Source of the DNA: Ferruginibacter sp.
GTDB lineage: Bacteria; Bacteroidota; Bacteroidia; Chitinophagales; Chitinophagaceae
Assembly (NCBI GenBank): GCA_019638525.1
Contig: JAHBTO010000001.1
Location: forward strand, 186,001-250,000
Direction: 5' to 3'
Length of the DNA stretch: 64,000 nt
A program made the position numbers and the translations under genes. The notes under the pieces are model-generated. The model saw only the letters and a list, made by a program, of their open reading frames with translations. It made no database searches and was not told the DNA's origin. Below, in pieces: positions 8,041 to 17,308 of this stretch; within the stretch, counting starts at the first letter, position 1, and the number at the start of each line of letters is the position of its first letter.

Positions 8041-9966
8041 TTATTTTGGAAATTTATAGTCTCCCGACTGGAATAAAAAACTTGCTCCCTGGTACCATGC
8101 AATTGCTTCCTTTATAAGACTATCTGAAGGAGAAACAGGTGTATTAACACCAGTTTTAAAATCGGGCCTCACGGTTTGAATTTTTTGCTGAGGAGATAAA
8201 ATAACCATTTCTCCGTTGTGGATATAGCCCATATCCTGGTATGTACTTATAAAGGCACGTTCATTGCCGGGTGTCATATTATAAATATCGTACCCCATAA
8301 ACCGGCTTGTGTAATTAAGGTTTAAAAGCCCCAGTATTGTAGGCGCCAAATCTATTTGGCTTACCAACCGGTTTTCAATTGCAGGTTTAATTAATTGAGG
8401 AGCATATATGATACAGGGAATATGATAACGGTTTACAGGCAAATCGGTTTTACCGGCGCTTTTTGAACAATGATCGGCAACAATAACAAACAAAGTATTA
8501 TTAAACCATGGTTTGTGTTGGGCATCCTTTAAAAACTTATTAATAGCATAGTCGGTGTATTTAACGGCACCCTGTATAGATTGGTATGAAGGCGAAATAT
8601 CAATCCTCCCCTCGGGATAGATATAGGGCCGGTGATTACTAACAGTCATTATATGGTTAAAAAAAAGTTTTCCATTTTTAAAACTGTTATCACACTGTTG
8701 CAAAGTAAAATTAAATGAAGCTTCGTCATCTGCACCCCATGCTGTAGTTACATGTATAAGGCTATCGGGTATATCTCTTTTGTCGAGCACAGTATAACTG
8801 CTGTTACTGAAAAATTTACCCATGTTATCAAAAAAAGAATTTCCGCCATAGATATATTTCACATCGTAACCCTTAGCTTTTAAAACACTCCCCATTGTAA
8901 ACATATCATCATTATTGGGCCGCCGAACAATTGATTGGCCCGGTGTGGGTGGTATTGCAAGAGACAATGCCTCAAGCCCCCTAACAGTACGGGTACCCGA
9001 AGCATAAAATTGATTAAACCATAATCCATGTGGGATGAGTGAATCAAGGCATGGTGTAATGTTTTCTGTATTTCCAAAATGTGCCAGGTAATCGCCACTT
9101 AAACTTTCTACACTAATTAGTACAATATTCCATTTGTGTTCAGGACTATCGTTTTTTATTTGCCTCTCAATACTTAAAGGGTTATTGGTAAATGTGGCAT
9201 TAGGCGCCTGTAACATGTTACGCAATATTCTAAAATTTGCAGTATCATTATTGGTGGCATAAAATTTATTATAATCAATTTCATTATGCCAAAAAGCGGC
9301 TCCAAATTCATAAATGCCATTACCGCTTAGTTCGTTTACATAATTATTATTGCTGATATCCTTGATACGGTTATTAACCAGGAAGTAACCTGCCAAAGGC
9401 AACAGCATAAACAGAAGAAAAAAAACAGTACGCCGTGCAAAACGCATACTTACCTGCTGGGAAGCATAAATTTTTTTTTGTACCAGTAAAACTATAGCCA
9501 CTGCAGCAACAGCAATACCTGTTGCAATTAAGGGGATATTGTACGATTCCCAAATATTTACCAACACTTCGTTGGTATAAACCAGGTAATCAACAGCAAT
9601 AAAATTATAACGTACATTAAATTCATCCCAAAAGATTATCTCGCCACCAACATTAATTACAAGTATCAATGTAATAATAAAGAACATGATAAACATTGGG
9701 ATACGGTTCCATTTATGCCGATACCAACTGTCTTTCATCAACCAGCAATACAAAGCAACGGGTATAGCAAAAAAACTGCACACTACCATATCGTAAAAAA
9801 GGCCGATAATAAAAATACCTGCTATGCGAAGGAAACTAAGTTCAAGGTTTGGCCAGCTAATAATTAATAAGGTTAACCTGGTAATAAAACTTAATGAAAA
9901 AAGAATTAATGCCAATACCAACAATGGGCCATATCTATGCCTGAAAGCCTGCTGCAATTTTATCAT
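8041..9966 (-). CDS. LtaS-like membrane sulfatase-fold phosphotransferase
   Basis: The 641-residue protein has five hydrophobic segments (about residues 12-36, 45-75, 90-108, 145-164 and 180-197) and a large periplasmic alkaline-phosphatase/sulfatase-fold domain. The domain opens with NIVLISVESLSGD (first metal ligand Glu), has the candidate nucleophile threonine in GTRTVRGLEAL, and shows metal ligands in VIVADHCSK. This is the architecture of lipoteichoic acid synthase and of phosphoglycerol or phosphoethanolamine transferases. A Gram-negative bacterium has no LTA, so a head-group transfer to a glycan or lipid is the likelier role (inference). The ATG at 9966 follows a TATTTTTA box after 4 nt. 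It stands alone, 57 bp downstream of the HerA-like gene on the same strand. Confidence 0.82.
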   Translation of the reverse strand: MIKLQQAFRHRYGPLLVLALILFSLSFITRLTLLIISWPNLELSFLRIAGIFIIGLFYDMVVCSFFAIPVALYCWLMKDSWYRHKWNRIPMFIMFFIITLILVINVGGEIIFWDEFNVRYNFIAVDYLVYTNEVLVNIWESYNIPLIATGIAVAAVAIVLLVQKKIYASQQVSMRFARRTVFFLLFMLLPLAGYFLVNNRIKDISNNNYVNELSGNGIYEFGAAFWHNEIDYNKFYATNNDTANFRILRNMLQAPNATFTNNPLSIERQIKNDSPEHKWNIVLISVESLSGDYLAHFGNTENITPCLDSLIPHGLWFNQFYASGTRTVRGLEALSLAIPPTPGQSIVRRPNNDDMFTMGSVLKAKGYDVKYIYGGNSFFDNMGKFFSNSSYTVLDKRDIPDSLIHVTTAWGADDEASFNFTLQQCDNSFKNGKLFFNHIMTVSNHRPYIYPEGRIDISPSYQSIQGAVKYTDYAINKFLKDAQHKPWFNNTLFVIVADHCSKSAGKTDLPVNRYHIPCIIYAPQLIKPAIENRLVSQIDLAPTILGLLNLNYTSRFMGYDIYNMTPGNERAFISTYQDMGYIHNGEMVILSPQQKIQTVRPDFKTGVNTPVSPSDSLIKEAIAWYQGASFLFQSGDYKFPK

Positions 9967-10023
9967 GCTGTAAAAATAAGGATAACAGCGTTGCTAAAAA
10001 TTAGGTTTATAAGAACGCTTTTA

Positions 10024-11580
10024 CTAGAACCAACTTTTGCTTTTTGTACTTCTGCTTCTGCCGCCAAGGCCCAATGCACCAAGTAATGAACGTACAATAG
10101 TGTTACCTGCAGTACGTACCATACTTTTTACAATACTGTTGCTGGCAACTTTTTCTATGGTTGAAGGCTCTTCTTTTACTGGTTTATTTGGTGTAGTAGT
10201 TGTATCCGTGGCCGATTTTTCTGCTGCTTCTTTCAGTTTTTCTGTTAATATTTCATAAGCACTTTCGCTATCGATGGTTTGATTATATTTAGCCACCATT
10301 TTTGATTTGGCATTAATGGCATCAATCTCATCTTCTGTTAAAACATCCATCCGGCTGCGTGGTGCACAAAGCATGGTATGTGCCAATGGAGTGGGAATAC
10401 CTTTTTCGTTCAGCATAGTAATCAGCGCTTCGCCAATACCCAATTGAGTAATCAGGTCTTCTGTTTTGTAAAATTCTGTTTCGGGATAATTTTCTGCCGT
10501 TTGTTTAATCACTTTCCTGTCGGCAGCGGTAAAGGCACGCAATGCATGCTGCACTTTTAAACCCAGTTGGGCTAAAACGCTTGCAGGTACATCCATTGGG
10601 TTTTGTGTACAAAAATAAATGCCAATGCCTTTTGAGCGTATAAGTTTTACAATGGTTTCAATCTGCTGTAATAATGCCGAGCTTGCTTCATTAAAAATAA
10701 GATGGGCTTCATCTATAAACATCACCAGTTTTGGTTTATCCAAATCACCTTCTTCGGGGCAGCTTGCATACAGTTCGGCAAGCATTTGCAGCATGAAGGT
10801 GGAAAAAAGTTTTGGTTTATCCTGCAAATCGTTAACCCGTAATACACTAATAATACCACGGCCGTCATCGGCAATACGCATCAAATCATCTACTTCAAAA
10901 CTTTTTTCGCCAAAGAAAATATCGGCACCCTGCTGTTGTAATTCTATCACCTTGCGTAAAATAGTACCGGTAGATGAGGTTGAAATTTTACCGTAGGTTT
11001 TTTCTATTTCATCTTTGCCCTCATCGCCAATAAATTGTAATACTTTTATAAAATCTTTCAGGTCAAGCAAAGGCAATTTATTGTCGTCGCAATATTTAAA
11101 AATCATGGCTACCACGCCGCCCTGTGTATCGTTTAGTTCTAAAATCTTGGTAAGCAATACGGGACCAAATTCACTAACAGTCGCTCGCAAGTGTATGCCC
11201 TTTTGCCCAGTTAAAGTCATCAACTCGACAGGAAATAAAGAAGGCTTAAATTGCATATTCAGCTTTTGGTAACGTTCATCAATCTTTGTATTTGTTGTAC
11301 CCATTGCTGCAATACCGCTCAGGTCACCTTTAATATCCATCACCATTACCGGCACACTGTTATCACTTAAAAATTCGCTTATCACCTGCAGGGTTTTTGT
11401 TTTTCCGGTACCTGTTGCCCCGGCAATAAGGCCATGGCGGTTGAGGGTTTTTAATGGAAGGTTGATGGCTGCTTCTGCAACTACCTCACCATCCAACATT
11501 GCTGCTCCAATTTTTACAGATTCGCCTTTAAAAGTATAACCGGTGTTTATTGCCTGTATAAAAGCCTCTTTATTTGCCAT
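10024..11580 (-). CDS. HerA/YjgR-type ATPase (DUF853 family)
   Basis: The 518-residue protein matches the YjgR/DUF853 group of FtsK-HerA-fold ATPases. It starts with a short beta-barrel-like segment, then Walker A AGATGTGKTKT (K60), MVMDIKGDLSGIAAMG, a long middle region, and Walker B LVMFIDEAHLIF around residue 290. FCTQNPMDVPASVLAQLG is a further conserved motif of the family. The C-terminal 90 residues are low-complexity (Thr/Lys/Pro rich) and end in a basic tail. Homologues are widespread but their role is not settled; pumping or remodelling of DNA has been suggested from the fold. No nuclease gene (NurA, SIR2 or similar) is adjacent, so there is no sign here of a HerA defence pair. The ATG at 11580 is used. 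Confidence 0.82.
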   Translation of the reverse strand: MANKEAFIQAINTGYTFKGESVKIGAAMLDGEVVAEAAINLPLKTLNRHGLIAGATGTGKTKTLQVISEFLSDNSVPVMVMDIKGDLSGIAAMGTTNTKIDERYQKLNMQFKPSLFPVELMTLTGQKGIHLRATVSEFGPVLLTKILELNDTQGGVVAMIFKYCDDNKLPLLDLKDFIKVLQFIGDEGKDEIEKTYGKISTSSTGTILRKVIELQQQGADIFFGEKSFEVDDLMRIADDGRGIISVLRVNDLQDKPKLFSTFMLQMLAELYASCPEEGDLDKPKLVMFIDEAHLIFNEASSALLQQIETIVKLIRSKGIGIYFCTQNPMDVPASVLAQLGLKVQHALRAFTAADRKVIKQTAENYPETEFYKTEDLITQLGIGEALITMLNEKGIPTPLAHTMLCAPRSRMDVLTEDEIDAINAKSKMVAKYNQTIDSESAYEILTEKLKEAAEKSATDTTTTPNKPVKEEPSTIEKVASNSIVKSMVRTAGNTIVRSLLGALGLGGRSRSTKSKSWF

Positions 11581-11647
11581 GATATTTTTTTTTGGAAAGT
11601 TACAACTGCAAATTCAAATCCAAATTAAGATTTTTACAAATACAGCT

Positions 11648-11655
11648 TAATTTTG
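11648..11655 (+). promoter_or_regulatory. -7 box of the di-heme peroxidase gene
   Basis: TAATTTTG is an exact TAnnTTTG match. It ends 5 nt before the ATG at 11661 and supports that start over the upstream TTG at 11592. Confidence 0.55.
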
Positions 11656-11660
11656 AGTTA

Positions 11661-12611
11661 ATGCAAAAAAGTATATTCTTACTTGCCGGATGTGTGATAA
11701 CCATTGTAACCATCAGTTCGTTTTTAAGTACGCAAACTGCCGGAATAAAAAACAGCGCCCAATTGGGTAAAAAATTATTTTCAGAAAAAATACTCTCTAA
11801 AGATTCTACAGTAAGCTGTGCAAGTTGCCATAAACCACAATTTGCATTTGCCGATACGGCTGCTTTTAGTGTTGGTATCGGTGGCAGACTTACCAACCGC
11901 AATACACCATCTGTATTGAATATGAAAAACAGGCCTTATTTTTTTTGGGATGGAAGGGCCGCTTCGCTGGAAGAGCAATCATTAATGCCCATTAAAAACC
12001 CCGATGAAATGGGATTACCTATTGATGAAGCTATTAAAAGATTAAATGAACATACAGAGTACAAAAAACTTTTTTTAAAGATATTTAAAGAACAACCCAA
12101 TGCTGCAAACCTTGCAAATGCTTTTGCTGCTTACGAACAAACTTTAGAAACCGTAAACAGCAAATTTGACGACTGGAGCAATGGCAAGATTGAATTAACT
12201 GCATCAGAAGAAAGAGGCCGGCAATTATTTATTGGTGATAAAGCTAAATGTTTTGATTGCCACCGCATGGAAGATTTTACAGATGATGAATTTAAAAATA
12301 TTGGCTTGTACAATGGTAAAGAGCTTAACGATGCAGGCTTATACAACATCACAAAAAAAGAAAGCGACCTGGGTAAATTTAAAACTCCCGGCTTACGTAA
12401 TATTGCCGTTACCGCACCATACATGCACAATGGTAAATTTAAAACACTTGAACAAGTGCTTACTTATTACAACAACCCCGATGCTTTTGTAGAAGACCCT
12501 GTAAATATTGATGATGCATTGAAAAAGCCATTAGGCTTATCGCTGCAGGATAAGAAAGATATCATTGCTTTTTTAAAAACACTTACAGATAAAAAATACA
12601 TTGCTAAATAA
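11661..12611 (+). CDS. Di-heme cytochrome c peroxidase (CcpA/MauG family)
   Basis: The 316-residue periplasmic protein reduces hydrogen peroxide with electrons from cytochromes, or acts as a related di-heme oxidase. An N-terminal hydrophobic stretch (MQKSIFLLAGCVITIVTI) is a signal peptide or anchor. Two heme c sites are visible, CASCH (C53, C56, H57) and CFDCH (C197, C200, H201), each followed by the expected domain. RNTPSVLNM and APYMHNGKFKTLEQVL are family motifs. The frame opens earlier at a TTG (11592), but the signal peptide and the promoter box both fit the ATG at 11661. It is divergent from the HerA-like gene. No MauG substrate gene is near, so the peroxidase role is preferred. Confidence 0.9.
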   Translation: MQKSIFLLAGCVITIVTISSFLSTQTAGIKNSAQLGKKLFSEKILSKDSTVSCASCHKPQFAFADTAAFSVGIGGRLTNRNTPSVLNMKNRPYFFWDGRAASLEEQSLMPIKNPDEMGLPIDEAIKRLNEHTEYKKLFLKIFKEQPNAANLANAFAAYEQTLETVNSKFDDWSNGKIELTASEERGRQLFIGDKAKCFDCHRMEDFTDDEFKNIGLYNGKELNDAGLYNITKKESDLGKFKTPGLRNIAVTAPYMHNGKFKTLEQVLTYYNNPDAFVEDPVNIDDALKKPLGLSLQDKKDIIAFLKTLTDKKYIAK

Positions 12612-12712
12612 CTCAATGCTTTACAACTATTTTACCTTTAACAAAAAATTAGGTACTATATTCGCTGTATAAACTTTGATTTAATTTTATTTGCCAATAA
12701 ACCTGAAAAAAT

Positions 12713-13411
12713 ATGGAACCAGTTAAACCTCAAATACTATTGTGCGAAGATGATACAAACCTTGGCATGGTATTAAAAAACTATTTAGAGCTAAATGATT
12801 ATAATGTAACCCTGGAGAGGGATGGCAAACTTGGCCTTGCCGCTTTTCAGCGTGAAAAATTTGACTTATGCCTGCTGGATGTGATGATGCCCAACATGGA
12901 CGGTTTTACTTTAGCCGAAGAAATACGTGATGTAAACCCTGATGTGCCTTTGTTTTTCTTAAGCGCCAAAACCATGAAAGACGATATTATACAAGGCTAT
13001 AAGCTGGGCGCCGATGATTATATCACCAAACCTTTTGACAGCGAAGTTTTGTTGCACAAGATTAAAGCCATTTTAAAACGCAACGAAGAACTGCACCGTG
13101 AAGAAGTGAATGCTGAGTACGATTTGGGTAAATATCATTTTAACCCAAGGTTGCGTGAACTTACCATTGATGGAAAGACACAAACCTTATCGCCCAAAGA
13201 AAACGAGTTACTAAAGATGTTGAGCGAATATAAAAATGATTTGCTTAGCCGTGAAATTGCTTTAAAAAAGATTTGGGGCAGCGATACTTATTTTAATGGC
13301 CGCAGCATGGATGTGTATATTGCCAAATTACGCAAATACTTAAAAGAAGATAGCAACCTGGAAATTGTAAACATCCATGGCAATGGATTTAGGTTGGTTG
13401 TTACCGAATAA
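12713..13411 (+). CDS. OmpR-family response regulator, orphan
   Basis: The 232-residue protein has a receiver domain (acidic pocket E12, D13, D14; phosphoacceptor D56 in CLLDVMMPNMDG; KPFD near residue 106) and a C-terminal winged-helix DNA-binding domain. The latter ends in MDVYIAKLRKYLKEDSNLEI, the recognition-helix region of OmpR/PhoB proteins. It resembles RprY-type regulators of Bacteroidota. No histidine kinase is adjacent, so the partner must be elsewhere. A strong hairpin terminator follows 15 bp after the stop. The ATG at 12713 is preceded by an A-rich stretch and no clear promoter box. Confidence 0.9.
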   Translation: MEPVKPQILLCEDDTNLGMVLKNYLELNDYNVTLERDGKLGLAAFQREKFDLCLLDVMMPNMDGFTLAEEIRDVNPDVPLFFLSAKTMKDDIIQGYKLGADDYITKPFDSEVLLHKIKAILKRNEELHREEVNAEYDLGKYHFNPRLRELTIDGKTQTLSPKENELLKMLSEYKNDLLSREIALKKIWGSDTYFNGRSMDVYIAKLRKYLKEDSNLEIVNIHGNGFRLVVTE

Positions 13412-13426
13412 TTTTATATACTATAA

Positions 13427-13464
13427 AAACAGAGATGCCGCTTTTTTAAGCGGCATCTCTGTTT
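13427..13464. terminator. Bidirectional hairpin terminator between the OmpR-type gene and ruvB
   Basis: A perfect 17-bp stem (13427-13443 with 13448-13464) closes a TTTT loop. It lies between convergent genes with T- or A-rich flanks on both sides, so it can end transcription in both directions. Confidence 0.85.
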
Positions 13465-13483
13465 AATGCTAAAATCTTAATAA

Positions 13484-14521
13484 CTATTCATTAAATAATA
13501 AATTTTCATTACCACCAAAAGAAGATTTTTTACCAAGATGGTTGTAAGCTTTAGCAGTTGCTTCCCTGCCACGGGCAGTGCGTTGTAAAAAACCTTCCTG
13601 AATTAAAAATGGTTCATACACTTCTTCAAGCGTACCTACTTCTTCACCAACGGCAGTGGCAATAGTAGTAATGCCCACCGGCCCGCCTTTAAATTTATCA
13701 ATGATGGTACTTAAAATTCGGTTGTCCATTTCATCAAGGCCATGCTTATCTACATTTAATGCTTTTAGCGAATGCTCGGTAATACCCAAATCAATTGTGC
13801 CATTGCCAATCACCTGTGCAAAATCTCTTACCCTGCGCAGCAGGCCATTGGCAATACGAGGTGTGCCCCGGCTGCGGCCCGATATTTCAGCAGCTGCATC
13901 GCTTGTAATTTTTGTACCTAATATTTTTGAGGAGCGAAGTATTATGTTTTTAAGTGTATTGGCATCATAATATTCTAACCTTGATTTTATGCCAAACCTT
14001 GATAGCAAGGGCGCTGTTAATAATCCACTTCGGGTGGTGGCGCCAATTAAAGTAAAGGGATGTAGGTTTAGTTGCACTGTTCTTGCATTGGGGCCGCTGT
14101 CAATCATGATGTCAATACGATAGTCTTCCATTGCAGCATATAAATATTCTTCTACCACTGTACTCAACCGGTGTATTTCATCAATAAACAAAACATCGTT
14201 GGGTTCTAAATTGGTAAGCAGGCCAGCAAGATCGCCGGGTTTTTCAATTACCGGCCCGCTTGTTTCTTTTATGTTTACACCCAACTCATTTGCCACAATA
14301 CGGCTTAATGTGGTTTTACCAAGCCCCGGGGGGCCATGAAAAAGAATATGATCAAGCGCCTCGCCACGCAATTTTGCCGCTTTAATAAAGATGCTAATGT
14401 TTTCAATTATTTGAGGCTGGCCCGAAAAATCATTGATAACGGAAGGCCTTATGCTGTTTTCAAATTCCTTTTCGGCACTGTTTAGTTCTCCGGTATTGAT
14501 ATGTAAATGAGGATTGGGCAT
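13484..14521 (-). CDS. ruvB: Holliday junction branch migration helicase RuvB
   Basis: RuvB is the AAA+ motor that drives branch migration with RuvA. The 345-residue product has Walker [11 protein letters not shown], Walker [12 protein letters not shown], the sensor region [18 protein letters not shown] with the arginine finger, and the C-terminal winged helix ([13 protein letters not shown]). This is the full family length. The ATG at 14521 is preceded after 4 nt by TATTTTTA, the same variant box and spacing as at 9966. It is separated from the upstream OmpA-type gene by a terminator, so it has its own promoter. ruvA and ruvC are not nearby. Confidence 0.96.
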   Translation of the reverse strand: MPNPHLHINTGELNSAEKEFENSIRPSVINDFSGQPQIIENISIFIKAAKLRGEALDHILFHGPPGLGKTTLSRIVANELGVNIKETSGPVIEKPGDLAGLLTNLEPNDVLFIDEIHRLSTVVEEYLYAAMEDYRIDIMIDSGPNARTVQLNLHPFTLIGATTRSGLLTAPLLSRFGIKSRLEYYDANTLKNIILRSSKILGTKITSDAAAEISGRSRGTPRIANGLLRRVRDFAQVIGNGTIDLGITEHSLKALNVDKHGLDEMDNRILSTIIDKFKGGPVGITTIATAVGEEVGTLEEVYEPFLIQEGFLQRTARGREATAKAYNHLGKKSSFGGNENLLFNE

Positions 14522-14557
14522 ACTGTAAAAATACTTGTTTATATTTTAGAAATAAAA

Positions 14558-14583
14558 AAGCCTTCCGGCATTTGGGAAGGCTT
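14558..14583 (-). terminator. Rho-independent terminator of the DUF937-OmpA gene
   Basis: On the minus strand a 9-bp stem AAGCCTTCC/GGAAGGCTT with an 8-nt loop is followed by a T-run (complement of 14550-14559). It lies 20 bp past the stop at 14603 and before ruvB. Confidence 0.85.
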
Positions 14584-14602
14584 ACAATTATATTAACGCA
14601 TT

Positions 14603-15883
14603 TTATTTTGCTTTTACGTTTACAGCCACCCTGCGGTTTTGTGCCCTGCCTTCGGCAGTTGTATTATCGGCAATGGGCCATTGTGGGCCATAACCTTTAG
14701 CATCATTAATTGAATTAGCAGAAGCACCAAGTTTTTTTAACTCTGCTACTACGGCATTGGCCCTCTTTTGAGACAAAGCAATATTTGTAGCTTCACTGCC
14801 TGTATTATCGGTATATCCGCCTATTTTAAATTGAGCCGATGGAAACCCTTTTGTAATGGCAACCATATTTTTCAATTGCGCCAAAGATGCTTCGGTGATT
14901 TCTGAACTACCGGTTTTAAAACGCACATTTGTAAATTCAAACCAATTGCCTTTAACTGTATCTAATTTTGCATTAGCATCGGTTAAAAATTTGTACAGTT
15001 TATTTTCTGTAGAAAATTCACCAACTTCAAGTTTGCCTGCATTATTTGGCAAATCAATACTAACCATATTGCCGGTATTATAAATAAAATCACCTGTAAG
15101 GCTATCTATTTTACCTGTAATATTTACAGTAGTTTTTTTTATTTCACCGCTTTCATGTTTAGTTGAGGATGATTCAGCTGTTGTTGTAATCATTTCAGGA
15201 TTTTTATTACAACCTTTAAAATAATAAGAAGCCATTGCCAGTAATGCAAATAAAATTACCGGAAGTATATAGCGCATAGCATTTCCTTTTTTATCTGCAG
15301 TGCCTGATTGTTGATGAGTGTGCTGTGCAATTGTATTTTCAATACCTCCAAAATTTCCTAAAACACTGCTAAGGTTTAACCCCGATGGTAAAGCAGCATT
15401 AATAGCTGATTTTTGATTATTGAGCAAGGTTGTTATACTTCCGGTGTTTAAATTATTATCGCTGGCATGTTTACCAAGTAAACCCATTATTGCCGGTGCT
15501 GCCATACTCATTAAAGAACTAACCGAAGCATTTTTTAGTCCTGTAAAATTCGACAACAGGCCGGTTATGCCATCTAACTTGTTACCAAATAAACTATTTA
15601 CTAAACCGGCACCTTTATTTAAAAGGCTGCCACCGTCATTACCAAAAAAACTTTCCAGGTTATTTAAAACTCCTGACTCGTTTTGTTGTTTTGCAGATTG
15701 TGCTACAAAATCAGCACCTTCGTGGTTAGCAACTTTATTAACAAAGCCACTTAAAACTACGGGCAAAATACTTGCAATTGCTTTTACAACCCCACTTTCG
15801 CTTTCGTTTAAATAATTACTTGCTTTTTTAACCAACTCGTCGGTAAATAAGTTTTTTGTAGCATCTATTAAATTAAATGACAT
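14603..15883 (-). CDS. DUF937 (YidB-like) protein with C-terminal OmpA domain
   Basis: The 426-residue protein begins with a DUF937/YidB-like helical region (about residues 1-180) and no signal peptide. A single membrane segment follows at about 204-222, then a Ser/Thr-rich linker. An OmpA-like peptidoglycan-binding domain occupies about 310-426, with the motif GGYTDNTGSEATNIALSQKRA and the final NRRVAVNV. This suggests a cytoplasmic N-domain, an inner-membrane anchor and a periplasmic cell-wall-binding domain. Such fusions occur in Bacteroidota, but their role is unknown. It is monocistronic, with a terminator just downstream. The ATG at 15883 is the natural start because the DUF937 motif begins at once. 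Confidence 0.85.
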   Translation of the reverse strand: MSFNLIDATKNLFTDELVKKASNYLNESESGVVKAIASILPVVLSGFVNKVANHEGADFVAQSAKQQNESGVLNNLESFFGNDGGSLLNKGAGLVNSLFGNKLDGITGLLSNFTGLKNASVSSLMSMAAPAIMGLLGKHASDNNLNTGSITTLLNNQKSAINAALPSGLNLSSVLGNFGGIENTIAQHTHQQSGTADKKGNAMRYILPVILFALLAMASYYFKGCNKNPEMITTTAESSSTKHESGEIKKTTVNITGKIDSLTGDFIYNTGNMVSIDLPNNAGKLEVGEFSTENKLYKFLTDANAKLDTVKGNWFEFTNVRFKTGSSEITEASLAQLKNMVAITKGFPSAQFKIGGYTDNTGSEATNIALSQKRANAVVAELKKLGASANSINDAKGYGPQWPIADNTTAEGRAQNRRVAVNVKAK

Positions 15884-16048
15884 AGTTTCTTTAAATTATA
15901 ATTTTTAATTAAATATGAAATACGGAAATGCAATATTATATAAAAAATAGGTTTAAACAAATTTATCATAAGTAGTAGCTATGCCAACCTCCCACCCCAT
16001 CATTTCGCCATTAATCAAATGGATATAAAATTTCACTAAATTAGGCTT

Positions 16049-16056
16049 TAAGTTTG
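16049..16056 (+). promoter_or_regulatory. -7 box of the LytS-like kinase gene
   Basis: TAAGTTTG is an exact TAnnTTTG match ending 3 nt before the ATG at 16060. It supports this ATG over the TTG at 16054, which lies inside the box. Confidence 0.55.
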
Positions 16057-16059
16057 CGT

Positions 16060-17286
16060 ATGCATAAATCAAATGTAAGATATTGGCTTTGCCAGTTTAC
16101 CGGTTGGGGTGTATGGGGTTTAATATTGTTGTATTTTAATTTTGTAGTGTTTGGCGACCGGTTTAAAGAGCAGGGAGGCCAAAAACAATATATTATCAGC
16201 CTCTTCATTTTACTGGTATGTGGTATCCTTAGCACTCACCTTTTAAGGGTTGTATTAAAAAAGATCAACTGGTTTAAGTTTTCTTTTAACCGTATTGTAA
16301 TCATGTTTTTTTTATCTGTTGGATGCACCGGCACAATATTGTATTACGGCAGTGAATACATTGAATCACATTCGGGTTACTCGTACGATAAATATTATAC
16401 CAACCAAAAGCTGGAGAAAGCTATAAAGATGGAAAAGCAATTTGGGCTGGAAAATGTTGCGTATTATAAAAGTGATGCCTTAAGCAAAGACACATCTATA
16501 AAAAAAGCTTTTACCGAAATTAAAAAATCAACCGGTTGGGCACGCAATAAAAAAGGCGATTGGGTGTATGAAAACAAATCGGACCTGGTAGGTATATATT
16601 ATAACCTTTTATTGATTGCTATTTGGATGCTTATTTATATTGTTTACCATTACGTGGAAAATAACAGGAAAGACCAGATAGACAGGCTTAGGCTTGAATC
16701 AACAGTAAAAGAGCTTGAACTTAAAACTATCAAATCGCATATTAATCCTCATTTTATTTTTAACTCGTTAAACAGTATACGTGCACTGGTAGATGAAAAC
16801 CCTAAGAGAGCAAGGCGTGCTATTACCGAACTGAGTAATATTTTACGAAGCAGTATGCAAGCCGAAAAAGCCGAAACGGTTACGCTTGAAAAAGAATTAG
16901 ACATAGTAAAAGATTACCTGGCGCTTGAACAAATGCGTTTTGAAGAAAGATTAAAAATAGAATTTGATATTGAAGAAGCAACCCTGCAACAACCGGTACC
17001 ACCCATGATGCTGCAAACACTTGTAGAAAACGCCATAAAACACGGTATTAGCAGGCAAATAAGAGGCGGAATTGTAAGAGTGATAGCAAAATTTAAAGAA
17101 AATAATATGGAATTACTGGTACAAAATACCGGGCAGTTAAGCACAGAAATTAATGAAGAAGGGTTTGGAATAAAAAGTACACAAAACAGGCTAAACCTGA
17201 TGTACCAGGGCAAAGCTGTTTTTGGTATTCATAATTTAAATACATCAATGGTAGAATCAAAAGTTTTGATACCTGTAGAAGTTTAA
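16060..17286 (+). CDS. LytS-family sensor histidine kinase
   Basis: The 408-residue inner-membrane kinase has hydrophobic segments near residues 12-30, 45-65, 80-100 and 185-205. An extracytoplasmic stretch containing HSGYSYDKYYTN lies between the last two. A coiled-coil-like linker leads into a His_kinase (LytS/YehU) domain with SHINPHFIFNSLNSIRALV; the phosphorylated histidine is probably H231. The ATPase domain has PPMMLQTLVENAIKHG and a G-box (EGFGIKSTQNRL). It is 22 bp upstream of a LytTR regulator and clearly its partner. The signal sensed is unknown. The start chosen is the ATG at 16060, next to a promoter box. Confidence 0.9.
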   Translation: MHKSNVRYWLCQFTGWGVWGLILLYFNFVVFGDRFKEQGGQKQYIISLFILLVCGILSTHLLRVVLKKINWFKFSFNRIVIMFFLSVGCTGTILYYGSEYIESHSGYSYDKYYTNQKLEKAIKMEKQFGLENVAYYKSDALSKDTSIKKAFTEIKKSTGWARNKKGDWVYENKSDLVGIYYNLLLIAIWMLIYIVYHYVENNRKDQIDRLRLESTVKELELKTIKSHINPHFIFNSLNSIRALVDENPKRARRAITELSNILRSSMQAEKAETVTLEKELDIVKDYLALEQMRFEERLKIEFDIEEATLQQPVPPMMLQTLVENAIKHGISRQIRGGIVRVIAKFKENNMELLVQNTGQLSTEINEEGFGIKSTQNRLNLMYQGKAVFGIHNLNTSMVESKVLIPVEV

Positions 17287-17308
17287 TTTAAAATTTAAAA
17301 ACTTAAAT

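Noticed and set aside
10024..11580. HerA-like ATPase as part of a defence island
   Set aside because: No nuclease, toxin, restriction or integrase gene is near; neighbours are a membrane phosphotransferase and a cytochrome peroxidase.
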